A stretch of DNA of 64,000 nt from Nocardioides astragali (GCF_024436375.1 NZ_JAFMZM010000001.1:976536-1040535), one strand, 5' to 3'; positions 52,076-61,640 are shown, numbered from the stretch's first letter. A program made the numbers and translations. Notes: generated by a model from the letters alone, not told the origin.

Positions 52076-53080
52076 ATGGACGAGACCCAGAGCGGCGAGT
52101 TCGCGCCGACGTCGGTCCCGAGAACCGAGGTGCTGCTTCAGGTGGACCACCTGGAGGTCTCGTTCGAGCAGCCTGCGGGACGCCCCGCGGTGCGCGGAGT
52201 CAAGGACGTGTCGTTCTCGATCGCGGCCGGAGAGACACTCGGTCTGGTGGGCGAGTCGGGATGCGGCAAGACCATGTCGGCGCTAGCGGTTATGGGGCTA
52301 CTGCCCGCCGGAGCGGCTGTGACCGGCGGAGCCATTATGTGGCGCGGAACCGCTGTGGACGCACGGCAGATCCGTCGGCTTCGCGGGCGTTCTATCGCCA
52401 TGATCCCGCAGGACGCCATGACGGCCCTCAACCCTCTGCTCTCCGTGCAACGTCAGCTCACGGAGGTCATGAAGATCCACCATGGCATGGGCCGGGCGGC
52501 GGCGCGGGCTCGAGCGATCGAGCTCCTTGAGCTAGTCCGGATCGACGAGCCGCGCCGAGTCGCCGTCCAGCACCCGTGGCAGCTCTCGGGCGGAATGGCC
52601 CAGCGCGTCGTCATTGCCATGGCGCTGGCTGCAGAGCCAGACCTCTTGGTAGCCGATGAACCGACCACGGCGCTCGATGTCACGGTCCAGTCAGAGATCC
52701 TTGCCCTGCTTCAAATGCTGCAGGCCGATCTCGGACTCTCGCTGATCATGATCACGCATGACCTCGGTGTGGTCGCTCACCTGGCACACCGCACCGCGGT
52801 GATGTACGCAGGACGCATCGTCGAGACGGGTCCTACCAAGCGTCTCTTCCACGAGCCGGCGCACCCATACACCCGCGGTCTCATCGCATCGACACCCCAC
52901 CCGTTTCGAGTTGAGGCCACCAAAGGTATCCCCGGTCAAGCGCCGCTCGCCCTTCTCGACGACCCCGCGTGCAGCTTCCGCAGCCGTTGCGAAAAGCGCA
53001 CCGAAGTGTGCGAGACGCGTCCCGAATTGAAGTCCTACCGACACATCGACCACGAGGCGGCGTGCCACCATGCAGGTTGA
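52076..53080 (+). CDS. Peptide-type ABC transporter ATPase (OppD/DppD family)
   Basis: A 334-residue ATPase. Walker A GESGCGKT (about residue 59), LSGGMAQRVVIAMALAAEPD, Walker B LLVADEPTTALDV and the C-terminal oligopeptide extension with cysteines (CSFRSRCEKRTEVC) that may hold an iron-sulfur cluster. ATG 52076 is favoured by the GGGAG 8 bp upstream; a GTG at 52055 is also open. First gene of a five-gene transporter unit. Confidence 0.9.
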   Translation: MDETQSGEFAPTSVPRTEVLLQVDHLEVSFEQPAGRPAVRGVKDVSFSIAAGETLGLVGESGCGKTMSALAVMGLLPAGAAVTGGAIMWRGTAVDARQIRRLRGRSIAMIPQDAMTALNPLLSVQRQLTEVMKIHHGMGRAAARARAIELLELVRIDEPRRVAVQHPWQLSGGMAQRVVIAMALAAEPDLLVADEPTTALDVTVQSEILALLQMLQADLGLSLIMITHDLGVVAHLAHRTAVMYAGRIVETGPTKRLFHEPAHPYTRGLIASTPHPFRVEATKGIPGQAPLALLDDPACSFRSRCEKRTEVCETRPELKSYRHIDHEAACHHAG

Positions 53081-54137
53081 GCAGATGTCCAGCGCCACAC
53101 CGTCTGTCGCGCCCGCGAAGGACGTCCTACTCAGCGTCGACGGCCTGGGCGTCGAGTTCCGCACGAGCCACCGATCTGGCTCGTCCCGCATGCTCCGCGC
53201 GGTCGACTCGGCCACCTTCGATGTTCACCACGCACAGACTGTCGCCCTCGTTGGTGAATCTGGCTCCGGCAAGACCACGCTTGGGCTCGCCGTGATGCGC
53301 CACTACATCGCCAGACAGGGGACGATCCGCTTCCAGGGCGACGACATAGCCAAGTTTAAGGGTGATCGCCTCAAGGCGTACCGCCGTCAGGTCCAGATGA
53401 TCAACCAGGACCCGTACGCCTCACTAAGCCCGCGGATGCGTATTCGTGACATCGTCGGTGAGCCACTCGACGCTCACCGCATTCACCAATCGAAGGACGC
53501 GCGCGACGACGCCATCGAACTGCTGGCGGTGCAGTGTGGCCTGCCCACCGGCCTGCTGGGACGCTTCCCCGATGCACTGAGCGGCGGTCAGAGACAGCGA
53601 GTCGCGATCGCGCGGGCCCTGGCGCTCAAGCCTCAACTGGTGGTGGCTGACGAGCCGACTAGCGCCCTGGACGTGTCGGTGCAGGCGCAAGTCCTCGACC
53701 TCCTCCGCAATCTCAAGGACGACCTGGGCGTGTCGTACCTCTTCGTGTCTCACAACCTGGCCGTGGTACGCCAGGTTGCCGACGAGGTGATCGTGCTTCT
53801 GTCCGGTCGCGTGATGGAACGCGGACGCACCGAGGACCTCTACGCGCACCCCATACATCCGTACACGCGCTCACTGCTCGACGCGATTCCAGTGCCGGAG
53901 CCCGATGCTCCGTTCACTTTCTCGGTCGGTACTGCCAGGACGTCTCGTCGCGACCTCGACAAAGCGTGCCCATTCAGCGATCGCTGCCCGCTGGCAACTG
54001 AAATTTGCCGCACGCAACAACCTCCTCTGGAGCAGAAGGAGCCGGGACGTTGGGCTGCGTGCTGGCACTCGGACTCGGGTGATACCCCACCTGCTGCACT
54101 CATTTCGAAAGGAACCAATGACCATGAACTCACCTGA
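53070..54137 (+). CDS. Peptide-type ABC transporter ATPase (OppF/DppF family)
   Basis: A 355-residue ATPase. GESGSGKTTLGLAVMRHY (Walker A), NQDPYASLSPRMRIRDIVGE, LSGGQRQRVAIARAL and VVADEPTSALDVSVQAQVLD are typical, with the OppF-type C-terminal CPFSDRCPLATEIC cluster. It starts inside the end of the previous gene, so the two are coupled. It forms the nucleotide-binding heterodimer with the OppD-type subunit. Confidence 0.9.
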   Translation: MQVEQMSSATPSVAPAKDVLLSVDGLGVEFRTSHRSGSSRMLRAVDSATFDVHHAQTVALVGESGSGKTTLGLAVMRHYIARQGTIRFQGDDIAKFKGDRLKAYRRQVQMINQDPYASLSPRMRIRDIVGEPLDAHRIHQSKDARDDAIELLAVQCGLPTGLLGRFPDALSGGQRQRVAIARALALKPQLVVADEPTSALDVSVQAQVLDLLRNLKDDLGVSYLFVSHNLAVVRQVADEVIVLLSGRVMERGRTEDLYAHPIHPYTRSLLDAIPVPEPDAPFTFSVGTARTSRRDLDKACPFSDRCPLATEICRTQQPPLEQKEPGRWAACWHSDSGDTPPAALISKGTNDHELT

Positions 54138-55737
54138 CAAGAGGCTGCGCCGCCGAGGCGCGGGCCGGCGCGGCACGCATCACGCGGTCCTCGCTGCCTC
54201 GTGCGCCGTCGCCCTCTTGATGGCCGGAACTGCCTGTTCGACCGGGGGCGAGGAGACCGGAGGGAGCGGCAGCGGCGGCGGCGGTGACAACACGCTGGTC
54301 ATTGGTAGCGCCATCGAGCCCGGCAGCCTGCACATCCTGCGTGACGGCGATGACGGCAACGAGCTCATCAACTGGAGCATCACCCAGCCTCTTGTGGAGC
54401 GGACATCCGACGGCTTCGAGCCGGTCCTGGCCGTAGAGCTGCCTGTGCAGGACGAGACGGACCCGAAGCGCTGGCACGTGAAGCTCCGCGAAGGCGTCAC
54501 CTTCACCAACGGCGAGGCCTTCAACGCAGACTCCGTTAAGGAGAACGTCGACCTCGTGGCTGATCCTGACTTCGCCTCGACCATCAACGGTGTCGAGGTC
54601 TTTGCGACCGCCGAGGTGATCGACGAGTACTCGGTCGACCTCATCACCAAGGAGCCCGACCCCTACCTGCTCTACCGGCTCTCGACCCTTCGGTTCATCC
54701 CGCCCAAGGCCTCTGCCGACGCCGACGCGTATGCCGAGAAGCCGATCGGTACCGGGCCATACGAGTTTGTTAAGTGGGACAAGGGTCAGCGCATCGTCTT
54801 GAAGAAGAATGAGGACTACTGGGGAGGAGATGACGCCCAGCTCGACGAAGTCGAGTTCCGTTTCATTCCTGAAGCCGGAGCGCGGCTCGCAGCCCTCGAT
54901 GCTGGCGAGATCGACATGGCGACGTCGATCACCCCCGAGGACGCCACCCGCGTACCGCAGGTCATTGAATCCGACGGTTACGCCAAGACCTCTCTCATCC
55001 GGATTAACCTCGACATGCCGCCTTATGACGACCCGTCGTTCCGGCTGGCGCTCGCGCACGCCATCAACCTGGACTCGATCAACGAGAACCTCATGAACGG
55101 CCAGTTCGTCCCTGCCCAGTGCCAGGTCGTCCCGCCGGGCGAGTTCGGCTCCGACGACTCGCTGGAGACCTACGCGTACGACCCGGACGAGGCGAAGAGG
55201 CTCCTCTCGGAGGTGGACCTCCCGGCCGACTTCTCGGTCAAGATGGTCTCGACGACCGGAATCCAACTCAAGGATCGCGAGATCGGGCAGGCGATCGCGG
55301 CCGACTGGGAAGCGATCGGGCTCGATGTCGATGTCGACTTCCTGGCTTCGGACCCATGGCTCGACGACGTGCTGGCCGGCGGCCCCAAGACGTCGGCGAA
55401 GGGCCCCGGCCCCCTCACCTACATCGACTTCGACCACCACAGCAACTACGCCCAGCGCTACACCAGCCGAGTCCTCGATCGAACCAACCCGCTCGCCACC
55501 ATCGGCAGCGCATATCCCGAGATCGACTCCACGCTGAAGACGGCGCTCACGTCAGAGGACGAGGCCGAGGCCGAGGGAGCCTTCCAAGAGCTCAACCAAC
55601 TGTCGTGCGACGACGCACTTGTGCTCCCCCTTCTTTACATGCCGGACCAGTGGGGTGCCGCCACCGCGGTCGAGTACACGCCGGGGCCTGGTCTCGTGAA
55701 CCGGATTCACCTCGAGGATGTTCGTGTCAACTCGTAA
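54118..55737 (+). CDS. Solute-binding lipoprotein, family 5 (peptide/nickel/opine type)
   Basis: A 539-residue protein. A basic N-terminus and hydrophobic segment (LAASCAVALLMAG) end in lipobox GTACS, then a Gly/Ser linker. The SBP_bac_5 fold is evident from WHVKLREGVTFTNGEAFNAD, GTGPYEFVKWDKGQRIVLKK and LALAHAINLDSINENLMNGQ. Family 5 proteins bind peptides but also sugars, heme, opines and conjugates, so the ligand here may be the catabolic substrate or a conjugate of it. It overlaps the upstream ATPase gene by 20 bp. Confidence 0.9.
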   Translation: MTMNSPDKRLRRRGAGRRGTHHAVLAASCAVALLMAGTACSTGGEETGGSGSGGGGDNTLVIGSAIEPGSLHILRDGDDGNELINWSITQPLVERTSDGFEPVLAVELPVQDETDPKRWHVKLREGVTFTNGEAFNADSVKENVDLVADPDFASTINGVEVFATAEVIDEYSVDLITKEPDPYLLYRLSTLRFIPPKASADADAYAEKPIGTGPYEFVKWDKGQRIVLKKNEDYWGGDDAQLDEVEFRFIPEAGARLAALDAGEIDMATSITPEDATRVPQVIESDGYAKTSLIRINLDMPPYDDPSFRLALAHAINLDSINENLMNGQFVPAQCQVVPPGEFGSDDSLETYAYDPDEAKRLLSEVDLPADFSVKMVSTTGIQLKDREIGQAIAADWEAIGLDVDVDFLASDPWLDDVLAGGPKTSAKGPGPLTYIDFDHHSNYAQRYTSRVLDRTNPLATIGSAYPEIDSTLKTALTSEDEAEAEGAFQELNQLSCDDALVLPLLYMPDQWGAATAVEYTPGPGLVNRIHLEDVRVNS

Positions 55738-56764
55738 CGAGACCATCTTGAATGCGGAGTCGGGGCCGACGCAGTCGGCCCCGACTCCGGGGGCACGCCG
55801 CTCGGCGGCGGCGGCCCGCGCCTCCGGGTGGGTTGACCTGTCGACTGTCCGCTGGGCCCTTGGTCGGATCGTCTTCGGATTCGCCGCGGTGATCATCGTG
55901 ATGTCGGCGGTCTTCTTCGTGACCCGCTCGACGTCGGACCCGGCGCGGAAGATGCTGCCACTCGGTTCGTCACAAGAGCAGATCGACGCTCTGAACGCAC
56001 GGCTCGGGCTCGACGACCCGTTGTGGATGCAGTACGAGCACTTCCTCTCCGACATGTTCCACCTGGACTTCGGGCGGTCGATCTGGGAGGGGCGTCCCGC
56101 GCTCGAGGTCGTCGTCGACCGTCTCCCGGTGACCTTCACGCTGGTCGGCTTGGCGTTGCTCATCAGCATCGTCGTCTTCGTGCCCCTCGGCGTGATCGCA
56201 AGCCTGCGGCCCGGCAGTCTCACCGACAGGCTCGTGACCGCGCTGTCGCTCGCCGGGCTGTCCGCCCCGCAGTTCTGGCTCGGCGCGATGCTCGTGCTGG
56301 TGTTCGCAGTCGAGCTGGACTGGTTTCCGACCTCTGGATCAGGGTCGATGATCTACGCCGTCCTTCCCGCCGTCACGCTCGCGTTCACGATGGGTGGGCG
56401 CCTCGCGCAGGTCACCCGGACATCCTTCCTCGACCAGGCTGGTTCGCCATACGTCACGATGGCGCGAGCCAAGGGGCTGTCCACGTTTTACATCCTGCGC
56501 AGGCACGTGCTTCGCAACGCGCTCCTCCCGATCCTGACGATCGCCTCGTGGGACACAGCGCGTGCCATCACCGGTCACGCCGTGGTCGTCGAGGTTGTGT
56601 TCGCGTGGCCTGGCTTCGGACGGCTGGTCATCGAGTCTGTACAGCGTCAAGACTTCCCCGTCATCCAAGCCTGTGTGTTCATCGGAGCCGTTCTGATCGT
56701 CGTGATCAACGTCGTCACGGACGTGCTCAACCGCATTATCGAGCCGCGAATGGAGTCGCGATGA
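55718..56764 (+). CDS. Peptide-type ABC transporter permease (OppB/DppB family)
   Basis: A 348-residue membrane protein. It has an extended 40-residue cytoplasmic N-terminus, then six helices. FFVTRSTSDPARKMLPLGSS and the cytoplasmic EAA loop YVTMARAKGLSTFYILRRHV are family hallmarks. The ATG lies within the last 20 bp of the binding-protein gene. Confidence 0.9.
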   Translation: MFVSTRNETILNAESGPTQSAPTPGARRSAAAARASGWVDLSTVRWALGRIVFGFAAVIIVMSAVFFVTRSTSDPARKMLPLGSSQEQIDALNARLGLDDPLWMQYEHFLSDMFHLDFGRSIWEGRPALEVVVDRLPVTFTLVGLALLISIVVFVPLGVIASLRPGSLTDRLVTALSLAGLSAPQFWLGAMLVLVFAVELDWFPTSGSGSMIYAVLPAVTLAFTMGGRLAQVTRTSFLDQAGSPYVTMARAKGLSTFYILRRHVLRNALLPILTIASWDTARAITGHAVVVEVVFAWPGFGRLVIESVQRQDFPVIQACVFIGAVLIVVINVVTDVLNRIIEPRMESR

Positions 56765-57684
56765 CCGATCAAGCAAACGCGCCTGCGCCTACGCGTCCGG
56801 CCTCGTGGCGCCGCATCATGGAGCGTGTGTGGCACGACAAGGTAGTGCTGCTGGCGATGCTCTACGTCGCTCTCATGGTGTGTGCGGCTGTCGCCTCGCT
56901 GTTCCTGCCCCTCGACAGCGCGCGGACTCCCGCCATCGAGCAGAGGCTTGTGGCTCCCTCCCTCGAGCACCCGCTCGGCACTGACGGGCTAGGCCGCGAC
57001 GTGCTTGCCCGCACGCTCGTGGGTTCGCGCATCTCCTTGCTCGTGGGCGTGTCAGTGGTGCTGTTCGCCGGCGTGTTCGGAACAGCCATGGGGGTCCTCG
57101 CCGGCTACTTCGGCGGCTTCTGGGACACCGTCGTGATGCGCGTCGTCGACATCCAGTTGGCATTCCCCAACCTCCTGCTCATGGTTGCGGTCATCTACTT
57201 CTTCGGCGCGAACGTGGGGGTCCTCATCGCGGCGCTGTCGGTGGTCAGCTGGATGGTGTTCGCGCGCGTCGTACGCACGACTGTCATGTCCGTCAGGTCA
57301 AGCTTGTACGTCCGCGCGGCACATTTCGCTGGCTGCTCGCGTCTGAGCATCGTTCGACGTCACTTGCTACCGGCTGTTGCGCCGATCCTCCTGACCCAGG
57401 CCATGCTCGAGTTCGCGGCGATCATCCTGGCCGAGTCGTCGCTGTCCTTCCTTGGGCTCGGAGTACAGCCTCCCGACGCGTCGTGGGGCCTCATGATCGC
57501 GGAAAACAGGCCATACCTCGAGGTTGCCTGGTGGACGGTGTTCTTCCCCGGTCTCGCGATCGTCATGACCGTGCTGGCCGCCAACCTGATCGGTAGCGCT
57601 TTCCGCGTCTGGCTCGACCCCCGCCAGGACGACGGCCCGCGCGCTCGTGCAGACGCCGCCGCCCAGAACGAAGCGCCCTACTGA
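56761..57684 (+). CDS. Peptide-type ABC transporter permease (OppC/DppC family)
   Basis: A 307-residue membrane protein. HPLGTDGLGRDVLARTLVGS is the OppC signature after the first helix. LYVRAAHFAGCSRLSIVRRH is the EAA loop, and GLGVQPPDASWGLMIAE closes the core. ATGA overlap with the previous gene. Confidence 0.9.
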   Translation: MTDQANAPAPTRPASWRRIMERVWHDKVVLLAMLYVALMVCAAVASLFLPLDSARTPAIEQRLVAPSLEHPLGTDGLGRDVLARTLVGSRISLLVGVSVVLFAGVFGTAMGVLAGYFGGFWDTVVMRVVDIQLAFPNLLLMVAVIYFFGANVGVLIAALSVVSWMVFARVVRTTVMSVRSSLYVRAAHFAGCSRLSIVRRHLLPAVAPILLTQAMLEFAAIILAESSLSFLGLGVQPPDASWGLMIAENRPYLEVAWWTVFFPGLAIVMTVLAANLIGSAFRVWLDPRQDDGPRARADAAAQNEAPY

Positions 57685-57728
57685 GGGCTGAACGCACGCT
57701 GACACCTCGACGCCATGAAGGACAACCC

Positions 57729-58736
57729 ATGCGGACCGCGCCCAACAGCCCAGCCGTCCCATCGCGCAGCGATGTGGTCGTGTCCGAGGTCAGACTTCCC
57801 GTGGGCACGCACGATGGCGAGACGCACGTAGCGGCGACCGTCTATGCGCCAGCTGATCTGGCGGGACCGGCAACGGTCGTTTGCGCTTTTCCCGGTGGCG
57901 GCTACGGGCGCCGCTACTACGAGATCGACCACGTCGACGTTCACGGCCCGGGTCAGGCGTCGTGGCACGCTGCTCGAGGGATCGTGTTCGTCGCCTTCGA
58001 CCCGTACGGCGACGGGGACGGGACGCACCTGCCCGAGGAGTCCCGCGGGCTCCGGGAAACCTGCGCCGCGATGCACCAAGCGACTACGTCGATCAAGTCA
58101 ATGCTCGAGGGCGGAACCTTATGGCCGCAGTCGGCGCCGGTCACGGTCGATCGGCTCGTGGGCGTCGGTCACTCGTTAGGTGGCATGCAGCTGGTGGCCC
58201 AGCAGGCCTGGCACTCGACCTTTGACGCGGTCGCGGTGCTCGGCTGGAGTTGTGTGCAGACAGTGGTGCCTACAGCCGACGGCAAGGACTTCCTCTCGCC
58301 TCACCATGACCCGAGCGCGGCTGCTCTCGATGCGGCGTGGGCGGGGCCGCTCGTGGATGAGCGATCGCACCTGCGATTTGCCTACTACTGGGATGACGTC
58401 TCGCCGGGGTTGGTCGAGGAGGAGATGGGGGTCGGTTTTCCGGTCCGGACCGCCGATCCCCTCCCCGCGTGGATCACGCCCCGGTTTCCACCATTTGCGG
58501 CGGTATGCCTAGAGCCAGGGATTGTCGGGGAGGAAGCGGCGAGCATCACCGTGCCCGTCTTCATCAGCGCTGGTGAACGAGACGTCCTGAAAGACCTCGG
58601 GCAGGAGGTGCCCGCCTACAGCGCCTCCCGCGACATCACGATGTTCAAAGTGCCGCGCTGCGCTCACATGCACAATCTTTCTCCCCAACGGGAGTTGCTG
58701 TGGGACCGCCTGCACCGCTGGGTGGTCTCGCTCTAG
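57729..58736 (+). CDS. Alpha/beta hydrolase (dienelactone-hydrolase/acyl-esterase type)
   Basis: A 335-residue protein. VVCAFPGGGYGRRYYE is the oxyanion-hole strand, DRLVGVGHSLGGMQLVAQQA holds the nucleophile Ser, VFISAGERDVLKDLG the acid, and KVPRCAHMHNLS the likely catalytic His. It follows the transporter genes by 44 bp in the same direction, so it may release the imported substrate from an ester or conjugate. Confidence 0.8.
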   Translation: MRTAPNSPAVPSRSDVVVSEVRLPVGTHDGETHVAATVYAPADLAGPATVVCAFPGGGYGRRYYEIDHVDVHGPGQASWHAARGIVFVAFDPYGDGDGTHLPEESRGLRETCAAMHQATTSIKSMLEGGTLWPQSAPVTVDRLVGVGHSLGGMQLVAQQAWHSTFDAVAVLGWSCVQTVVPTADGKDFLSPHHDPSAAALDAAWAGPLVDERSHLRFAYYWDDVSPGLVEEEMGVGFPVRTADPLPAWITPRFPPFAAVCLEPGIVGEEAASITVPVFISAGERDVLKDLGQEVPAYSASRDITMFKVPRCAHMHNLSPQRELLWDRLHRWVVSL

Positions 58737-58771
58737 CCCGAGAAAGGTCTCGGCCCGACACGATCTGCCTA

Positions 58772-58794
58772 TATAGGCGCCTCATTCGCCTATA
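58772..58794. promoter_or_regulatory. Regulon dyad, copy 4 (before the thiolase gene)
   Basis: TATAGGCG-CCTCATT-CGCCTATA, a perfect 8-bp-arm dyad. The right arm overlaps TATACT (58791-58796), an excellent -10 box, so bound protein would block RNA polymerase. The thiolase start is 30 bp further on. Confidence 0.7.
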
Positions 58795-58823
58795 CTGTCC
58801 CCGTCATCTTTTCAGGAGGAAAT

Positions 58824-60011
58824 ATGAGCCGCAAGGTCATCGTCGCGGGTGTCGGAATGATCCCGTTCAGCAAGCCCGGGCAGAGTCCGACATACGTTGA
58901 CATGGGCGCTGAGGCACTCCGCGCGGCGCTCTCGGATGCTGGTGTGGACTACTCCGCTGTCCAGATCGCATACGCGGGCTACGTCTACGGTGACTCGACG
59001 TCGGGTCAGTCCGCCATCTACGAGGTGGGGCAGAGTGGAATCCCGATCTTCAACGTCAACAACAACTGCTCATCGGGGTCCTCGGCTCTCTATCTTGCCC
59101 GCATGGCGATCGAGACAGGTCAGGCCGACGTGGCGCTTGCCCTCGGTTTCGAGCAGATGCAGGCGGGCGCACTGAAGTCTTTCTGGGACGATCGGCCCGT
59201 CACCCGGTCTAGATACAGGCACGTGTTGGAAGACCTGACGGTGGATGTCGCTGACCTTCCCCAGGCGATCAGGACATTCGGTGGCGCGGGCCGCGAGCAC
59301 ATGGAGAAGTACGGGACTAGCCTCGAGGCCTTCGCGGCGATCCGAGCCAAAGCAAGCCGGCACGCGTCGAACAACCCGTTCGCGGTGTTCCGCAAGGTGG
59401 TCACGACCGAGGATGTCCTCAATGACAAGGTGCTCTGGCCTGGAGTGATGACGCGTCTGATGGCGTGTCCGCCGACGTGCGGGGCCGCCGCGGCGATCCT
59501 GGTCTCGGAGGAGTACGCCGCCCGACACGGTCTACGCACCGACGTACGCATCGTCGAGCAGGTTCTGACTACCGACGAAGCGATCTCCTTCGACCCGCCT
59601 TCGATGATCAGCTACGCCGGTGCCCACATGACCGCGGCGGCAGCCAGCGCACTCTACGAAGCGTCCGGCTACGGACCGGAGGACATCAAGGTGGCCGAGT
59701 TGCACGACTGCTTTGCCCACAACGAGCTGATCTCCTACGAAGGGCTCGGGTTCTGTCCGGAGGGGGGAGGCGAGAAGTTCGTCATGGATGGTGACAACAC
59801 CTATGGCGGCCAGGTCGTCACCAACCCCTCGGGCGGCCTGTTGTCCAAGGGCCACCCGCTCGGTGCCACGGGACTGGCTCAGTGCTTCGAGTTGACTCAG
59901 CAGCTGCGCGGGACGGCTGGCGCTCGGCAGGTGGACGACGTCGACCTCGCCTTGCAGCACAACATCGGCCTCGGCGGCGCTTGTGTCGTGACGCTGTATG
60001 GACGCAACTGA
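58824..60011 (+). CDS. SCP-x-type acetyl-CoA acyltransferase (thiolase)
   Basis: A 395-residue thiolase. The nucleophilic Cys is in NNNCSSGSSALYLARMAIET (about residue 76). HDCFAHNELISYEGLGF has the catalytic His of the SCP-x class, and GGLLSKGHPLGATGLAQ is the conserved C-terminal loop. GGLGGACVV provides the last segment. It would cleave the beta-ketoacyl-CoA formed by the SDR enzymes. AGGAGG lies 6 bp before the ATG. Steroid and branched-chain degraders commonly use this class. Confidence 0.9.
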   Translation: MSRKVIVAGVGMIPFSKPGQSPTYVDMGAEALRAALSDAGVDYSAVQIAYAGYVYGDSTSGQSAIYEVGQSGIPIFNVNNNCSSGSSALYLARMAIETGQADVALALGFEQMQAGALKSFWDDRPVTRSRYRHVLEDLTVDVADLPQAIRTFGGAGREHMEKYGTSLEAFAAIRAKASRHASNNPFAVFRKVVTTEDVLNDKVLWPGVMTRLMACPPTCGAAAAILVSEEYAARHGLRTDVRIVEQVLTTDEAISFDPPSMISYAGAHMTAAAASALYEASGYGPEDIKVAELHDCFAHNELISYEGLGFCPEGGGEKFVMDGDNTYGGQVVTNPSGGLLSKGHPLGATGLAQCFELTQQLRGTAGARQVDDVDLALQHNIGLGGACVVTLYGRN

Positions 60012-60077
60012 TAGGTGGTCACGCGTCGCGATGGCGACTGACGGAACTGCTTGGAGCTCGGGTTCCGGACCACTTGA

Positions 60078-61547
60078 TCAAGGGATGAGCCCCGGCGCTG
60101 CGAGTGAGGAGGGAAGCGGCATGACGGTGCCTTCCTGACGGCTGGGGCCGGGCCCGCCTCCCTTGTTGTCAAGGCAGAGAAGCAGTCCTGTGACGACCCA
60201 CACGCCGCCGAGCGCGGCGGCGGTAAGGACGAGGGCGTGCCCCTCGCCGCCGAGCAGGACGAACAAGGTGATGCCCAGCGCGCTTCCCGCGGACGAGCCG
60301 ACGCAGCGCAGGACCTGGCTGAAGGCGAGCATGTTCGCCGTGCCCTCCTGTGGAACGTGCGGGATAATCAGGAGCGGGACGCAGGCAAGCGTGAATCCGC
60401 CTCCGATGCCGCCAATCGCCATGCAAACGGCAATCGCGAGCAGATCGCTGTGCCACATGGCTAGTCCGAACGCTTGTAGCGCGAAGACGCCGCAACCCAC
60501 CGGCAGGACCCAGTGCATACCGATGCGCCTGCCCGTAGCCAACGCGACTCGGCTCCCGATGACACTCGTGATGGAGTACGGGAGCTGGAGGAATCCGGCC
60601 AGCGCGATCGATTCACCCAGTCCCCAATCCGGGTCCTGGGTGACCAAGGTCGCCAGCGAGACCATTGCGAAGACGCCCAACGCGGCAAGGAAGGCCACGG
60701 CGTGAGGCTCAAGTAGGCCCCGCTGCCATGCGAGGCGTAGGTCCACAAGATTGCCGCGTCCGGACCATGACCGCCATGTCCACGTGGCTATGGCGACGAC
60801 CCCAGTGCCGAGAAGGCCGAGCGTTGGCCATGATGACCATCCCCACCTGGGCGCGCTAGTGAATCCAACGAGGCACGTAGCGACTCCGGTGCCCATCAGG
60901 GTGACCCCGAGGAGGTCGAGCGCTCCGTTCCGACGACGGCGAGAGCCAGGGAACCACGTGATGGTTACGAGCAGCAGAAGGCCGTTGACGACGCTCGCCA
61001 CGAGAAAAGTGCTTCTGAGACCCCAACCGGCCGCCATCAGGGAGGCAGCGGGATGCGCGATGCCAGCTCCAGCCACCGTGGCGACAGAGAGCACGGAGAT
61101 GAGCGATTCTTGTCGCCGTCCCTCAAAGTGCTCTCGCGCCGCGGCAATCGCGAGCGGGGTAAGCGCGAGCCCGAAGCCTTGGAGGCAACGACCCGCTAGA
61201 AATGGTCCGAACTCGTGACTGAACGTCGTCAGCACACTACCTATGGTGATGACGAAGAGGCCTGCCAGAACGGCAGGCTTCCGGGCGCGACCTCCTCCGA
61301 ATGCACCGAAGATGGGCATGGCCACAGCTCCTACCAGCAGCGGGCCCGTCAGGTTCCACTGAGCACCGGCGTAGGAGACGTCGAACTCCCGCGCGACCGC
61401 AGGAACCAATGGGGCGCCGAGGCTGGCAACCATTGCTGTGGAGCCGGCAACAAGGATGAGGGCAGTTTTTGCGGCGAAGCCTGAAGGCGTCTCATCGCGT
61501 TCAGACGCCGAGCTTCGCCCCGCTCGAACCCGCCGTCTTAGTTTCAC
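60078..61547 (-). CDS. MFS transporter (DHA2-type, about 14 helices)
   Basis: A 489-residue membrane protein with a GTG start. ALILVAGSTAMVASLGAPLVPAV opens the first helix, GGGRARKPAVLAGLF is the loop 2-3 motif, and AGRCLQGFGLALTPLA follows. Length and helix count suggest the 14-helix DHA2 drug:H+ antiporter group, which includes exporters and some substrate importers. The dyad at 61641-61663 in front of it ties it to the catabolic regulon, either as a second uptake route or to expel toxic intermediates. Confidence 0.85.
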   Translation of the reverse strand: MKLRRRVRAGRSSASERDETPSGFAAKTALILVAGSTAMVASLGAPLVPAVAREFDVSYAGAQWNLTGPLLVGAVAMPIFGAFGGGRARKPAVLAGLFVITIGSVLTTFSHEFGPFLAGRCLQGFGLALTPLAIAAAREHFEGRRQESLISVLSVATVAGAGIAHPAASLMAAGWGLRSTFLVASVVNGLLLLVTITWFPGSRRRRNGALDLLGVTLMGTGVATCLVGFTSAPRWGWSSWPTLGLLGTGVVAIATWTWRSWSGRGNLVDLRLAWQRGLLEPHAVAFLAALGVFAMVSLATLVTQDPDWGLGESIALAGFLQLPYSITSVIGSRVALATGRRIGMHWVLPVGCGVFALQAFGLAMWHSDLLAIAVCMAIGGIGGGFTLACVPLLIIPHVPQEGTANMLAFSQVLRCVGSSAGSALGITLFVLLGGEGHALVLTAAALGGVWVVTGLLLCLDNKGGGPGPSRQEGTVMPLPSSLAAPGLIP

Positions 61548-61640
61548 GTCAGGCCATTGATGACGGAACCAGTCGCCCCGGCATCAGTCGGTGCTCGCCT
61601 CCAAGTCGACAAGAGAATCAAAGGCATCGGCACGGTACAA

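Noticed and set aside
54130..55440. Long minus-strand open frame (436 codons) opposite the solute-binding lipoprotein gene
   Set aside because: Third-position G/C bias creates it; the plus strand has an unmistakable SBP family 5 protein.
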